This document shows, piece after piece, positions 26,647 to 35,617 of a stretch of DNA of 64,000 nt. The translations under genes and the position numbers were made by a program. Source of the stretch: Nitrospira sp. MA-1. Its GTDB lineage: Bacteria > Nitrospirota > Nitrospiria > Nitrospirales > UBA8639. The notes beneath the pieces were generated by a model. The model saw nothing but the letters and a program-made list of their open reading frames with translations. It was not told where the DNA came from and ran no database searches. Every line of letters starts with the position of its first letter. The stretch's first letter is position 1. The stretch covers positions 603,001 through 667,000 of the forward strand of contig JAQJDB010000005.1 in the NCBI GenBank assembly GCA_032139905.1. Reading direction: 5' to 3'.

Positions 26647-28187
26647 TATTCTTTGTCTTGTGCCAGAATGTTATTGTTCGTTGGTAGGCGGTACGTCCAG
26701 GTTTCCGTTAAGGTTGCCAAATCAGTTTTGAGAAATGCCCGCAAATGAAGCGGCTTTTTGTCTTGAGGTTTGGCCAGGATGGACAATCGCCATCCGTGTA
26801 TCTGTTCATGATACTCCACAAAATGTTCCAGGATGTCGCTATTATCCAACACCGTGACCTGGCCGCTGATGGGAGCATCGGGCGGCATTTTGCTCAGTGG
26901 GCCACCCGCAAAATCGATAATGATGCGATACGCCTGCGGAACATTTCCTCCCCCGATACGATTACCGTCTCCGATAAAGGTATTGACCACGGTTCCCAAC
27001 GGATTTTGTGAGAGAGTGGCCTTCCCAAAACTCACATCATAGGCCATTTCTAAAGGGGTCTCCCGGGTTACGGGCGCGACGGGTGTCCAAAATGCGACGA
27101 TGTTGTCATGCGTTTCATTGGGGGTAGGCAGTTGGACGAGCACCACTTTTCCCTGTCCCCAGTCACCCTGTGGTTCGACCCAGGCGCTTGGACGTTTTTC
27201 ATAATGCGCACCGAGATCTTCGTAGCCGGAAAAATTTTCCTCACGTTGTAATAACCCGAATCCTTGTACATTCTCCGTGCTAAAAAAATCCATTTCCAGG
27301 TTGGCAGGATTCATTAAGGGGCGCCACAACCATTCACGAGTGAGGCCATCATGAATCTGCAATCCGTCCGAATCATGGACTTCCCGGCGCCATTCTCCAG
27401 CTGGTCGTGGGGTATTCTCGCCATAAAAAAACATGCTGGTCAGCGGGGCAACACCTAATAACTGAATAGGTTTTCTGGGGAAGAGTTGAGTGCGTACCTT
27501 CATCTTCGTCTGGCTACCGGGAACAATGGTAAATTGATACGCTCCAGTGAGACTGATGCTGTCCAGTAACCCATAGACCACCATTTCTTTGGCATCCGGA
27601 GACGGGCGTACCAACCAGAATTCCGTGAATGAAGGAAATACCTCCCCGCTGGGGAGTCCTGTATCAATGGCCAGGCCTCGTCCTGCTAGCCCGAACACGT
27701 TTTCCTTTCCGACCCCCCGAAAATAACTCGCCCCTGCGAAAACCAGAAACTGATTTTGCTCATTTTTGTTTTTCAAGGGAAATGTCAGCTTGAATCCCGC
27801 AAATCCTACGTCGGCCGGCACCCGTTTTTCGATTTCGGGGTCGGCAAAAACAAAGTCGCTTTTCTTAAAAACCAGCGGGCGTGGACCTTCGGAGTCGATG
27901 ACGTTGAGTGTCACGGGGTGGGTGTAATGCAAACCCGGAGTCAGTAACATGACTTGGAAATTTGAATTACTCTCTTTCCAAAGACTGTGTTCAGGATTAA
28001 ACCGGATCCCTTGATATGCTTCGTAGGATATTTCCCGCATAATTTTGGGGATGGGTTGAGGTGCTTCATAGGGTTTATCTGCTAAAGCTTTCGCTCTCTG
28101 CACCACTTGATCGAATGTGAAACCCGCTGCAACATGCAGGGGGAACATCAAGAACATCGCGATCATACCGGCAAACAATAATCTCAT
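26646..28187 (-). CDS. opgG: periplasmic glucan biosynthesis protein G
   Basis: 513 residues. Sec signal MRLLFAGMIAMFLMFPLHVAAG, then the OpgG/MdoG beta-sandwich domains. Typical stretches: FDQVVQRAKALADKPY, YRGIRF-type YEAYQGIRFNPEHSLW, FAGASYFRGVGKENVFGLAGR, AIDTGLPSGEVFPSFTEFW. It adds branches or shapes the glucan backbone in the periplasm. The start is ATG at 28187 behind GGGGG; a GTG codon lies just before it. First gene of the glucan operon. Confidence 0.93.
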   Translation of the reverse strand: MRLLFAGMIAMFLMFPLHVAAGFTFDQVVQRAKALADKPYEAPQPIPKIMREISYEAYQGIRFNPEHSLWKESNSNFQVMLLTPGLHYTHPVTLNVIDSEGPRPLVFKKSDFVFADPEIEKRVPADVGFAGFKLTFPLKNKNEQNQFLVFAGASYFRGVGKENVFGLAGRGLAIDTGLPSGEVFPSFTEFWLVRPSPDAKEMVVYGLLDSISLTGAYQFTIVPGSQTKMKVRTQLFPRKPIQLLGVAPLTSMFFYGENTPRPAGEWRREVHDSDGLQIHDGLTREWLWRPLMNPANLEMDFFSTENVQGFGLLQREENFSGYEDLGAHYEKRPSAWVEPQGDWGQGKVVLVQLPTPNETHDNIVAFWTPVAPVTRETPLEMAYDVSFGKATLSQNPLGTVVNTFIGDGNRIGGGNVPQAYRIIIDFAGGPLSKMPPDAPISGQVTVLDNSDILEHFVEYHEQIHGWRLSILAKPQDKKPLHLRAFLKTDLATLTETWTYRLPTNNNILAQDKE

Positions 28188-28986
28188 CACTGACGCCCCC
28201 GTTAATAAAGATTATGAAACTGCAATCGCCCATATGAAATATCCCATTGAGTCCAGACCTGACAAAGGTTTGCTCGATGGGGGAGGTTATTCTGAGTTGG
28301 CTAAGAGGGGGATGGTCCACCTGCCTTATCTGTGCCCGGTCACCCATTGTACTACATGGGTATATGAAAAACTGAGGGGATGAGGGGAATTTATTGGGAG
28401 AAATCCCAGGGGTAAGAGAGGTGGATCTCTTTCTTCCATTGGATTTGGGAGACAGGGGAACCATTTGAGACGGTAGCACGCAAAAATATGGTCCTGGACA
28501 GTGTGAACAATTCCTTGAGGCAATTCTCGTCTTAGGACTGAATGAGAATATATTCTTAATCAAGGATAATTTGGACTCGATTATAGCATAATCTTATCCG
28601 GCATCTACCCTTGTTTTTGTTGTTTTTAAATGGTTTTTTAATTAGATCACACGATTCTGGAATATTATCGAATGATAACTGCGATTGAAAGAGGAACCGG
28701 AGTACTATCCAGGAGTGCTCATTTCATTAAAATGAACCCGGGCAAACCAGGTTGCTCCCTTCGGTAAGCATGGTGCTGGCCGGCTTTGCTGGTTGCCTAT
28801 GGGCCGGATCCGAGGAAATGGGCTGCATGCTTTTAGCGCCGAAGGTCTTAACGAGGTAATAGTATAAATTGTGTGCCCAGTATGTAGGCAATTACCCTTT
28901 TATCTCATGTCAGGGTGCAGTTAGGGAGCGCTTCGAAATTGTTCAACATAGAAAAACCCAAGGTCGCTCTAGAGATGCAGGGGGCC
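28188..28986. other. intergenic region upstream of opgG
   Basis: About 800 bp with no supported gene. It holds the structured element at 28741-28797 and presumably the opg operon promoter. Frames here lack starts with ribosome-binding sites. Confidence 0.45.
28741..28797. repeat. imperfect long-range inverted repeat (structured element)
   Basis: GGCAAACCAG (28741-28750) pairs with CTGGTTGCC (28789-28797), with a one-base bulge, enclosing smaller GC-rich hairpins. GGGCC and CCGG runs flank it on both sides. It could be a leader RNA or a repeat-family element. It does not match a riboswitch I can name. Confidence 0.35.
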
Positions 28987-30039
28987 TTATTTATTTGAAA
29001 GTGAGGTAAACAACGCAAGGGTTGAGCGGATGTCGATATCGGGAGTATCCGTGGTCCAGGAGACGCGTATCGAAAGGTTTGAGGGAAAGGAGGGATGGGT
29101 GAGAGTTTTCCAGGCAAGGGATTGAGTGGTGGAAAGTGTGTGCATGGTCTGTTCCGTGCGTTCGTCAAGACAGACGAACGATAAAATGCCTGGAGCATGT
29201 GGCCCGTCCCATTCTATCGTCCGAATACATGAATTTGGTCGGAGACAGGCTTTCCACTCCTCTCTAAACCCTTCAAGAACTTGGTTGTTTGAACTTGTTT
29301 GAGCCTTGAGATGGCAGGCTTTGGCGAATCCGGCGATCAAGCCGATGTTTTGAGTGCCTAATTCATATCCGGCCCAATAAGGTTGTGTTTCCTGGTGACT
29401 GTCCTTCCCGATTATCAGCGCGCCGGTCCCCATTGGACCGGTGCACCATTTATGGCCAGGGAAAAAATACGCATAGGGAGAAATCTCTTGGAAGGAAACC
29501 GGAATATGTCCGATGGCTTGTGCCCCGTCTACGATGAGCGGCGTGTGGTGTGACTGAGCGAGGTCCTGGATTGTGGTGATAGGAAAAATACGCCCATCAA
29601 AATGAGAGACGTGACTGATGACGATGGCCTGAATGGGTTGTTCATCCAATGTGCGTTCAAGAGCGGAAAGAAACCCTGAGGGGGCATCCGGGTCGAGTGC
29701 AATGACGCGGACGCCACGGTCATTCAGTTTTTTTATTTCATCGAGAATCGTGGAATTTTCATGTGTGGTGGTCAGTAGCACATTTCCGGATTTCCAATTG
29801 ATTCGAGAAAGGACAAGACTGCACGCGGTTGTGGTATTCGGCATGAAGGCGAGCCGTTGTTCATCGTTCAACGTCAACCAATCCGCAATGGACCGTCGAC
29901 ATCGTTGAAGGGTGTCCCGGTAATATTGAATGCCGGCATCCGCATACAACAAGTGGCTGAACGTTTCGAGTGTCCTGGAAATCTCTTGCTGCACCTCATG
30001 ATTGAACGGAGCGAGGCCAGCCGGGTTGAGATAGATCAT
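28987..30039 (-). CDS. class V aminotransferase-fold enzyme, probable EgtE-like lyase
   Basis: About 350 residues, PLP-dependent class V fold. MIYLNPAGLAPFNHEV at the N-terminus, VDGAQAIGHIPV (Asp that holds the pyridine nitrogen), and FFPGHKWCTGPMGTG, whose lysine forms the Schiff base. The family includes cysteine desulfurases and the ergothioneine beta-lyase EgtE. Because egtD is the next gene upstream on the same strand, I favour hercynylcysteine sulfoxide lyase. The frame opens with GTG at 30060; the ATG at 30039 (MIYLN) fits relatives better. NifS-like desulfurase is the alternative. Confidence 0.75.
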   Translation of the reverse strand: MIYLNPAGLAPFNHEVQQEISRTLETFSHLLYADAGIQYYRDTLQRCRRSIADWLTLNDEQRLAFMPNTTTACSLVLSRINWKSGNVLLTTTHENSTILDEIKKLNDRGVRVIALDPDAPSGFLSALERTLDEQPIQAIVISHVSHFDGRIFPITTIQDLAQSHHTPLIVDGAQAIGHIPVSFQEISPYAYFFPGHKWCTGPMGTGALIIGKDSHQETQPYWAGYELGTQNIGLIAGFAKACHLKAQTSSNNQVLEGFREEWKACLRPNSCIRTIEWDGPHAPGILSFVCLDERTEQTMHTLSTTQSLAWKTLTHPSFPSNLSIRVSWTTDTPDIDIRSTLALFTSLSNK

Positions 30040-30128
30040 GGGAGTAAGTTGGCGGAGCACCCTGCGGTAATGAGGTTAATTCGGATCTGAGCCATGATGG
30101 AGAAGGTCCTGCCCTTCTTGAACCCGGC

Positions 30129-31112
30129 TTAGGGTTTTTTTGCGAGCGCGAGACCAATCAGGCTGTCAGGGTCCGAGTACCATTTGACCAAGGCAAAACC
30201 CGAAGAGGCCAGAAGTTCTTCGGCCAAGGGTCGGTCATATTTCGTGCTGATTTCTGTGCGGATTTCCTCCCCTTGCTTGAGGTGGACCTTTAAGTTTAAG
30301 TCCTGAATGCCCAGAGTTTGATCTTCTCGCGACCGGAGCCACATCTCGATGCGATGGTCGGCTTCATTATACCGCGCGACATGGTCAAATGATTCTGAAT
30401 CGCTCTGACTACCGAATTGATTATGAAGCACTCGAATAATATTCTTGTTGAATTTTGCGGTGATGCCCTGCTGGTCATTATATGCGGCTTCCAGCCGATT
30501 ACGATCCGTAATAAGTTGGACACCCAATAAGAAATAATCTCCCGGTGCCATTTCTGAATTCACAGAGGAGAGAAACTCGTGAGCGGCGGTAGCAGGAAGA
30601 TTGCCAATGGTTCCTCCAAGGATGACCACGAGGCGCTTGCCGCCTTCCGGAATATGCTCCAAATGGACCAGGAAATCTCCCACCACGCCATGGATGTGGA
30701 GTCCTGGGTACTCCCGGACCAGCTCTTCGGAGACTCGCCGGACAATGGCTTCATCGACGTCAAAGGGGACGAAATAGTGCAGTTGGTTGACGTTGGCCAT
30801 GGCATCGAGGAGGACTCGCGTTTTTGTGGCCGCCCCCGATCCTAATTCCACAAGTTCTTCCGCTTCGCTGATGCCGACGATTTCATCAGCCCATCGGGTG
30901 AGCAGTTGATGCTCGGTGCGGGTTTGATAATATTCCGGCAACTCACATATTTGCTCAAAGAGGGTGGATCCGCGTTCATCATAGAAGAGTTTGGAAGGAA
31001 GCGTTTTGGGATTTGCCAATAGGCCACGGGTAATTTCGGTTTTTAGCAGATCCGGGTCTTCTCTGGTTAATGGAAGATCGATGGTAATTGATGGATCTGT
31101 TTGCGATGTCAT
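30129..31112 (-). CDS. egtD: L-histidine N(alpha)-methyltransferase
   Basis: 327 residues. SAM-dependent enzyme that trimethylates histidine to hercynine, the first step of ergothioneine synthesis. Typical EgtD features: SKLFYDERGSTLFEQICELPEYYQTRTE (given as SKLFYDERGSTLFEQI and LPEYYQTRTE), ELGSGAATKTRVLL (SAM motif I), VVILGGTIGNLP, and YNDQQGITAKFNKN. The start at 31112 follows AAGGAG at 5 nt; the open frame runs to 31157. An EgtE-like gene follows 89 nt later. egtB and egtC are not in the window. Confidence 0.93.
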   Translation of the reverse strand: MTSQTDPSITIDLPLTREDPDLLKTEITRGLLANPKTLPSKLFYDERGSTLFEQICELPEYYQTRTEHQLLTRWADEIVGISEAEELVELGSGAATKTRVLLDAMANVNQLHYFVPFDVDEAIVRRVSEELVREYPGLHIHGVVGDFLVHLEHIPEGGKRLVVILGGTIGNLPATAAHEFLSSVNSEMAPGDYFLLGVQLITDRNRLEAAYNDQQGITAKFNKNIIRVLHNQFGSQSDSESFDHVARYNEADHRIEMWLRSREDQTLGIQDLNLKVHLKQGEEIRTEISTKYDRPLAEELLASSGFALVKWYSDPDSLIGLALAKKP

Positions 31113-31503
31113 GAGCTCTCCTTGGGTGTGCACCGTAGTTAATCCTCTGGCCTCCACCCTCAGGCAGCAGCGCAGACGGCGCGATTTTTAGAATAAGATG
31201 GAAATGAAATGTTCAAGAAAAAGAACATCCTTCGAATTAATTTTTCTAATGTAATGCGGGATGGGGGAAGATTTCCGTTCAAAAAAATCGATGATCGGTC
31301 TTCCATAAGCATAACTGAAAGGCCGTCCGTGGATGATGGCGAACGTATTAGAATTACATCAGTACCTTTACTATACCGGCAGAGGGGTTTCCGGGCAAGA
31401 TAAGGGTATTAACCAAATCAGATATGTAAGAGGCTCTTTTGTCCGCCAAAACGTCACGTTGGTTGGGGTGCATCTTCAAATATCAGAAAGCGGTTTTGTG
31501 TGG
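31113..31503. other. intergenic region, no gene seen
   Basis: Upstream of egtD and downstream of the osmoprotectant transporter operon. Short plus-strand frames have no support. No terminator hairpin for the transporter was found. Confidence 0.45.
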
Positions 31504-33114
31504 TTAGTGAGCCGGTTCCAAGCCTCGTGGCCGAGCCCATTGTTCTACCCGACCTAAGACTCCATCAACCGATAAAGCCAATACCGTTGCGGGTAAGGCA
31601 CCGGATAAGATCAAATTGACATCCGCAAGTTGGAGCCCTGCCACGATGGGGACACCCAAACCTCCTGCGCCGATAAAGGCGGCCAGTGTCGCAGTCCCGA
31701 CGGTCCAGATGGCAGAGGTGCGAATCCCCGCCATGATGGTCGGCGCGGCAAGTGGAAGGCGAATGGTACGGAGAATTTGCCACTCTGTCATCCCAAGGGC
31801 TCGCCCGGTTTCCACAACATTTGGAGCTGCGTCCCGCAATCCCGAATAGGTATTCCGAAGGATGGGGAATAATGAATACATCCATAAGGCCATGATGGCG
31901 GGAAGCGCTCCCACGCCAAATATCGGAATCATAAAGGCCAGAAGCGCGATGGATGGAATGGTTTGCAACATGCCGACAATGCGGATAATCGTTTCCGCTC
32001 CCTTTCGCCATTGTTCGAGGGCCAATCCCAATGGGATGGCCACCAGAATCCCAAGGAATAAACCAAAACCGGAGAGCCCAAGATGTTCTCCCGTGCGCAT
32101 GGCCAGATTAGAACGCTTGGCCCACATGTAGGAAAAAATAGAATCGGATGAGTCCGCACTGGCGTCTGGTTGTGTGTGATTGCCGGCCACAAGATTGAGT
32201 GCCCGTAAAGCGCTATGCGCGACTTGGGGAACCGGTTCTCCCTGTTCTTGAATCCGAAGATTTAATTCACGCATGTGTGGTAGATCCAATGCATTGGTGA
32301 GCAAGTTGATGACCTTTCCCAATTCCGGATGACGGTTGAGAATTTCTCCGCGAACGAGTGCTGCGGCCTCATAAGGCGGGAAAAAGTGACGATCATCTTT
32401 CAGAACGACAAAGTCATATACGGCCAAGCGTCCATCCGTGGTGTAGACATCTAAGATGTCTACCTCTCCCTTGTCTGTGGCCTGATATTTTAAGGTTTGT
32501 TGCATGCCGATCACTTCCTGAAACTGTAACCCGTAGGATTGATTCAACCCTACCAATCCATCTTCTCGCTGGATAAATTCATACCCAAATCCGGCTTTCA
32601 TCTGTGGTGCGACATGCGCGAGATCAGAGATTGTTCGCAGTGCTAAAGTCTGGGCTTGATCACGGCGAAGGGCAAGCGCATAAGAATTATCAAATCCTAG
32701 CGGTGCCATCCACCAGATATCCCAACGGTGAAGGAACTCCGTGCGAACATGGTTTAAAACAGATACTCGATCGTTCATTGGGGGTTCACCGAGAATGGTA
32801 ACGAGCCCTGTTCCGGTGTATTCGGGATAGAGGTCAATCCCTCCAGTTTTTAACGCTTCAAAGCAGACTTGAGTGCCGGCGAGTCCCAGGCGACGCGTGA
32901 CGGTTAATTCCGTACGGGCCTCAATGAGTTGAGCAAACATTTCCGCCAGGAGACGGCTTTCCATAAAGTTCTTTGATCCCACCACAATGGTGTCAGAGGC
33001 CCAGACCGGAAGGGAAAGAGAATAGAGCAGGCCAAGGATTCCGACCACGAATCCTATAAGGATCTTCCCTCTGCGTTGTCTGATGGGATAGGTGTTCACC
33101 ACCTGCCTATTCAC
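31504..33114 (-). CDS. osmoprotectant ABC transporter, binding protein-permease fusion
   Basis: About 536 residues. An N-terminal signal or anchor helix (ILIGFVVGILGLLYSLSLPVWA) precedes a substrate-binding domain of the OpuAC/ProX type (TIVVGSKNFMESRLLAEMFAQ, DLYPEYTGTGLVTI, QPATDKGEVD-type region QATDKGEVDILDVYTTDGR). From about residue 350 follows the ABC permease domain with the EAA loop (ETGRALGMTEWQILRTIRLPLA). It imports glycine betaine, choline or a similar solute. GTG starts at 33114 or 33099 are both near the ATPase stop; the frame opens at 33204. The fused layout is known in Opu-type systems. Confidence 0.85.
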   Translation of the reverse strand: MNRQVVNTYPIRQRRGKILIGFVVGILGLLYSLSLPVWASDTIVVGSKNFMESRLLAEMFAQLIEARTELTVTRRLGLAGTQVCFEALKTGGIDLYPEYTGTGLVTILGEPPMNDRVSVLNHVRTEFLHRWDIWWMAPLGFDNSYALALRRDQAQTLALRTISDLAHVAPQMKAGFGYEFIQREDGLVGLNQSYGLQFQEVIGMQQTLKYQATDKGEVDILDVYTTDGRLAVYDFVVLKDDRHFFPPYEAAALVRGEILNRHPELGKVINLLTNALDLPHMRELNLRIQEQGEPVPQVAHSALRALNLVAGNHTQPDASADSSDSIFSYMWAKRSNLAMRTGEHLGLSGFGLFLGILVAIPLGLALEQWRKGAETIIRIVGMLQTIPSIALLAFMIPIFGVGALPAIMALWMYSLFPILRNTYSGLRDAAPNVVETGRALGMTEWQILRTIRLPLAAPTIMAGIRTSAIWTVGTATLAAFIGAGGLGVPIVAGLQLADVNLILSGALPATVLALSVDGVLGRVEQWARPRGLEPAH

Positions 33115-33859
33115 CCCGATGAGCGTGATAATGCTGAACGAGCAAATGAACATAGGGTGTGGCCGGAGAATGGAGAATTTCGCGTGGAGTCCCGATTTGC
33201 TCAATGTGTCCTTTTTTGAGAATGGTGATCCGGTCGCCTAACCGGAAGGCTTCTGACATGTCATGGGTCACAAGGACCATCGTTTTTTTCAACCTGCCTT
33301 GAAGCGAGAGAAACTGGTCCTGTAGGTCATGGCGGGTGAGCGGATCCAACGCTCCAAAAGGTTCATCGAGCAGGACGATGGGCGGATCGGCTGCCAAGGC
33401 ACGTGCGACGGCCACGCGCTGCCGCTGTCCCCCTGAGAGTTCAATGGGGTAGCGTTCCGCAATTTGCGAAGGATCCAGATTCACGAGAGATAGGAGCATG
33501 TCGACTCGTTTGAGTTGCTGTTCCGATGTCCACCCTAATAAGTGAGGGACGAGGCAGACATTTTGTTTGATAGTCCAGTGAGGGAAGAGCCCGCCATCTT
33601 GCGGGACATACCCCAGCTGTCGACGGAGTTGAATGGGGTCCTGTAAGCAGGCAGACTTACCTTGAATGACGACGGTCCCGGCTGTTGGTTCTATCAGCCG
33701 ATTCAGGAGCCGCAAAAAAGTGGTTTTGCCTGATCCGCTCTCACCAATCAGCGCCATGGTTTCCCCTTCCTTCACCTGCCATTCAATATTTTGAAGCGCA
33801 TAGGTGCCATCCGGGAATTGTTTGCTAACCTGCTGGATTTCCAGTGCCCCCGGCTTCAT
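33107..33859 (-). CDS. osmoprotectant ABC transporter ATP-binding protein
   Basis: About 250 residues. Walker A GESGSGKTT, Q-loop VPQDGGLFPHWT, signature LSGGQRQRVAVARAL, Walker B IVLLDEPFGALDP, H-loop VLVTHDMSEAF. It is the OpuCA/ProV type without a C-terminal CBS pair. It powers the fused binding/permease protein encoded immediately downstream (overlapping by a few bases). MKPGALEIQQVSKQF at 33859 is the family N-terminus; the frame extends to 33955. The ribosome-binding site is weak. Confidence 0.9.
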   Translation of the reverse strand: MKPGALEIQQVSKQFPDGTYALQNIEWQVKEGETMALIGESGSGKTTFLRLLNRLIEPTAGTVVIQGKSACLQDPIQLRRQLGYVPQDGGLFPHWTIKQNVCLVPHLLGWTSEQQLKRVDMLLSLVNLDPSQIAERYPIELSGGQRQRVAVARALAADPPIVLLDEPFGALDPLTRHDLQDQFLSLQGRLKKTMVLVTHDMSEAFRLGDRITILKKGHIEQIGTPREILHSPATPYVHLLVQHYHAHRGE

Positions 33860-34202
33860 AAAGATAAGTTTCCTGGTGTGGGGTTTGACGGAGCATAAAT
33901 GGTGTGGTGATGGAAATGGATCATCGTCATGAGGCAGGTGCGGAGAATTACCCATGGCCAGGATACCAGGGTTCGAGGGGAGAGACTAGCCACGTATCAA
34001 CACCGGTTGCAATGCTGATATAGGCAATGCCTCTATAATGTTGAGGATAAGCAGGAAGAACAGGATGCAAGTGTGCCAATTCGCTCATGCTGCCCTATTC
34101 ACCTTCGCACGGTTTTTTTACAAGAGTTCCTTCATCTACTGTCTCTGAAACCAAATGGCGAAATGTATGGGGAAATTTCTTGGCTTTTGGCTTATTGGAA
34201 AT
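33860..34202. other. intergenic region, no gene seen
   Basis: Divergent spacer. An imperfect palindrome around 34019-34038 (TATAGGCAATGCC and CTCTATA) lies about 180 bp before the -24/-12-like site at 34203 and could be an activator site. No ORF is supported. Confidence 0.4.
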
Positions 34203-34218
34203 AGGCATAGTGGTTGCA
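34203..34218 (+). promoter_or_regulatory. sigma-54-type promoter for the zinc-ribbon gene
   Basis: AGGCATAGTGGTTGCA matches TGGCAYRNNNNTTGCW at every position but the first. It lies 96 bp upstream of the ATG at 34314. Confidence 0.5.
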
Positions 34219-34313
34219 CAGAACCAAAGTTTGTAGTCTGAGGAAAAAGACGAAAATCTAACTACGGAATCGCATAACTGGTTTCTGAATTTATTTCTTC
34301 CTAGGAGATTCGA

Positions 34314-34559
34314 ATGAACGCCCACCTAATTGGAAACTCTCATAGCGTTGAAAGTCCGACCTTGACCCATGAACCTGGAGGCTGTTGCCGGTGTGGTGGA
34401 TTCATGTATAGGGAGCCTGTCGTTGATTCAGGTGAAAATGAAATGGAATTTATGGCCGCTCGCTGTCTGCAATGTGGAGATGTCGTGGATCCGGTTATTC
34501 TCATGAATCGATCAGGGAAACAAGTTTTGAGTAGTAGCACTGGAAGGGCTCGGCATTGA
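34314..34559 (+). CDS. small zinc-ribbon protein (paralogue of 56208-56432)
   Basis: 81 residues. Two CxxC knuckles: CCRCGG and CLQCGD, 25 residues apart, a rubredoxin/zinc-ribbon spacing. TAGGAG precedes the ATG. A similar protein is encoded directly after nxrB; the two share the CxRC-G/A-G-hM...C-x-x-CG-(D/E)-h-VD-x-h-I layout. It may bind zinc and act in regulation, but no DNA-binding motif is visible. Probably transcribed from the -24/-12-like site at 34203, perhaps with the two receiver genes downstream. Confidence 0.7.
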   Translation: MNAHLIGNSHSVESPTLTHEPGGCCRCGGFMYREPVVDSGENEMEFMAARCLQCGDVVDPVILMNRSGKQVLSSSTGRARH

Positions 34560-34628
34560 ATCTTCACATGATTTATGCGGGGCTAGAATTGAGAAAGGCC
34601 ACCGGCTGGAAAGCAAAATTCCATAAAT

Positions 34629-35084
34629 GTGAGCACCTTGATGGGGCACGATGTTGTGAGTTTCGATTTAAAGGCAAAAAATCTTAATGCTCGGTATTCA
34701 GAATTTGAACCTGGCCTCCCGGAAAGCGGTCAGCGCATATTGGTTTTGGGTGTTGACCTTAAGACATGGACTGGGTTGACCGACAGTCTGTGGGATTTAG
34801 GGTTTACGCTTAAACGTCTTTCCTCTTCCTTGCATGAATTGGATCAACTGAAGGATATCATTGTCGATGGTATATTGTGGGACTTGGAATCGAGTTCCCT
34901 GAAGGGTTTGGCTGTCGTGTCTCAGCTTCGCGGAAGAACACCTGTCCTCCCAGTGATGGTCATCTCGAGCCCCTCAAACAAAGAGCTGCTGATAAAGGCT
35001 CTTGAAAATGGGGCGATGGATTTTATTATAAAACCCATAGATCACACGGAACTCCGAAACAAATGTGTGCGGTTGTTTGGATAG
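34629..35084 (+). CDS. degenerate receiver-domain protein
   Basis: 151 residues. The fold is a response-regulator receiver (RILVLGVDLKTWTGL, DGILWDLESSSLKGL, PVMVISSPSNKELL, GAMDFIIKPID). The usual acidic pair after beta-1 is reduced to one Asp in LGVDLK, so metal-dependent phosphorylation may be impaired, although the acceptor-position Asp (LWDLE) and the Lys (IKPID) remain. The start is GTG at 34629 or ATG at 34641; neither has a strong ribosome-binding site. The next gene encodes an intact receiver. Confidence 0.75.
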   Translation: MSTLMGHDVVSFDLKAKNLNARYSEFEPGLPESGQRILVLGVDLKTWTGLTDSLWDLGFTLKRLSSSLHELDQLKDIIVDGILWDLESSSLKGLAVVSQLRGRTPVLPVMVISSPSNKELLIKALENGAMDFIIKPIDHTELRNKCVRLFG

Positions 35085-35128
35085 AGGATGAGACCCATAA
35101 AATAAGGTAATTTCAGGGAGGAACCATC

Positions 35129-35617
35129 ATGATACCCGTATGGGTTGCCGACTCCCAGAAACTTTCCCAGGAAAATACATCTGTAAGCGTACAGTCGCAG
35201 GAGAAATTGAATGGGATAAAACCTGGATTTTTAAGCCCTGTTTCTATTCTGGTTGTCGACGACAGTGTTGAATGTCGCATGATACTCCGCATAGCAATAG
35301 AACGAGAGGGTTATCGTTGTGTGGAGGCAGCAGATGGAGTGGCCGCGCTCAGGGTATTTCAGGAAAGGACGATTGATTTCATTATCACGGATTTTGAAAT
35401 GCCACATATGAATGGATGCGAATTTCTTGAAGTGTTATCCAGAGCGGCCATCAGTCGTCCTCCTGCGGTAATGATTACGGGAAACCTTGAGGATTCTGTG
35501 CGAATCAGAGCGATGCAGGCCGGGGCATTGGCCGTCCTCTCAAAGCCTTTTGAACAAAAGAGGATTTTGGAAATGGTTCGGGACGTCGTGCATCGGAAGC
35601 AAGAGGCCCTTCCTTGA
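35129..35617 (+). CDS. single-domain response regulator (receiver)
   Basis: 162 residues. N-terminal ~40 residues are unstructured, then a complete receiver: SILVVDDSVECRMIL, phospho-acceptor Asp in FIITDFEMPHMNGCEF, Thr in VMITGN, Lys in LSKPFEQ. GGGAGGA precedes the ATG at 35129. It follows the degenerate receiver by 44 nt, so they are probably cotranscribed. No kinase or output domain is adjacent. Confidence 0.88.
   Translation: MIPVWVADSQKLSQENTSVSVQSQEKLNGIKPGFLSPVSILVVDDSVECRMILRIAIEREGYRCVEAADGVAALRVFQERTIDFIITDFEMPHMNGCEFLEVLSRAAISRPPAVMITGNLEDSVRIRAMQAGALAVLSKPFEQKRILEMVRDVVHRKQEALP

Noticed and set aside
28736-28830. cyclic-di-GMP or molybdenum-cofactor riboswitch
   Set aside because: GGCAAAC, CAAAGCC on the minus strand, and a GTTGCC segment recall such RNAs, but the conserved tetraloop, receptor and core order are not present. 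Kept only as an unnamed structured element.
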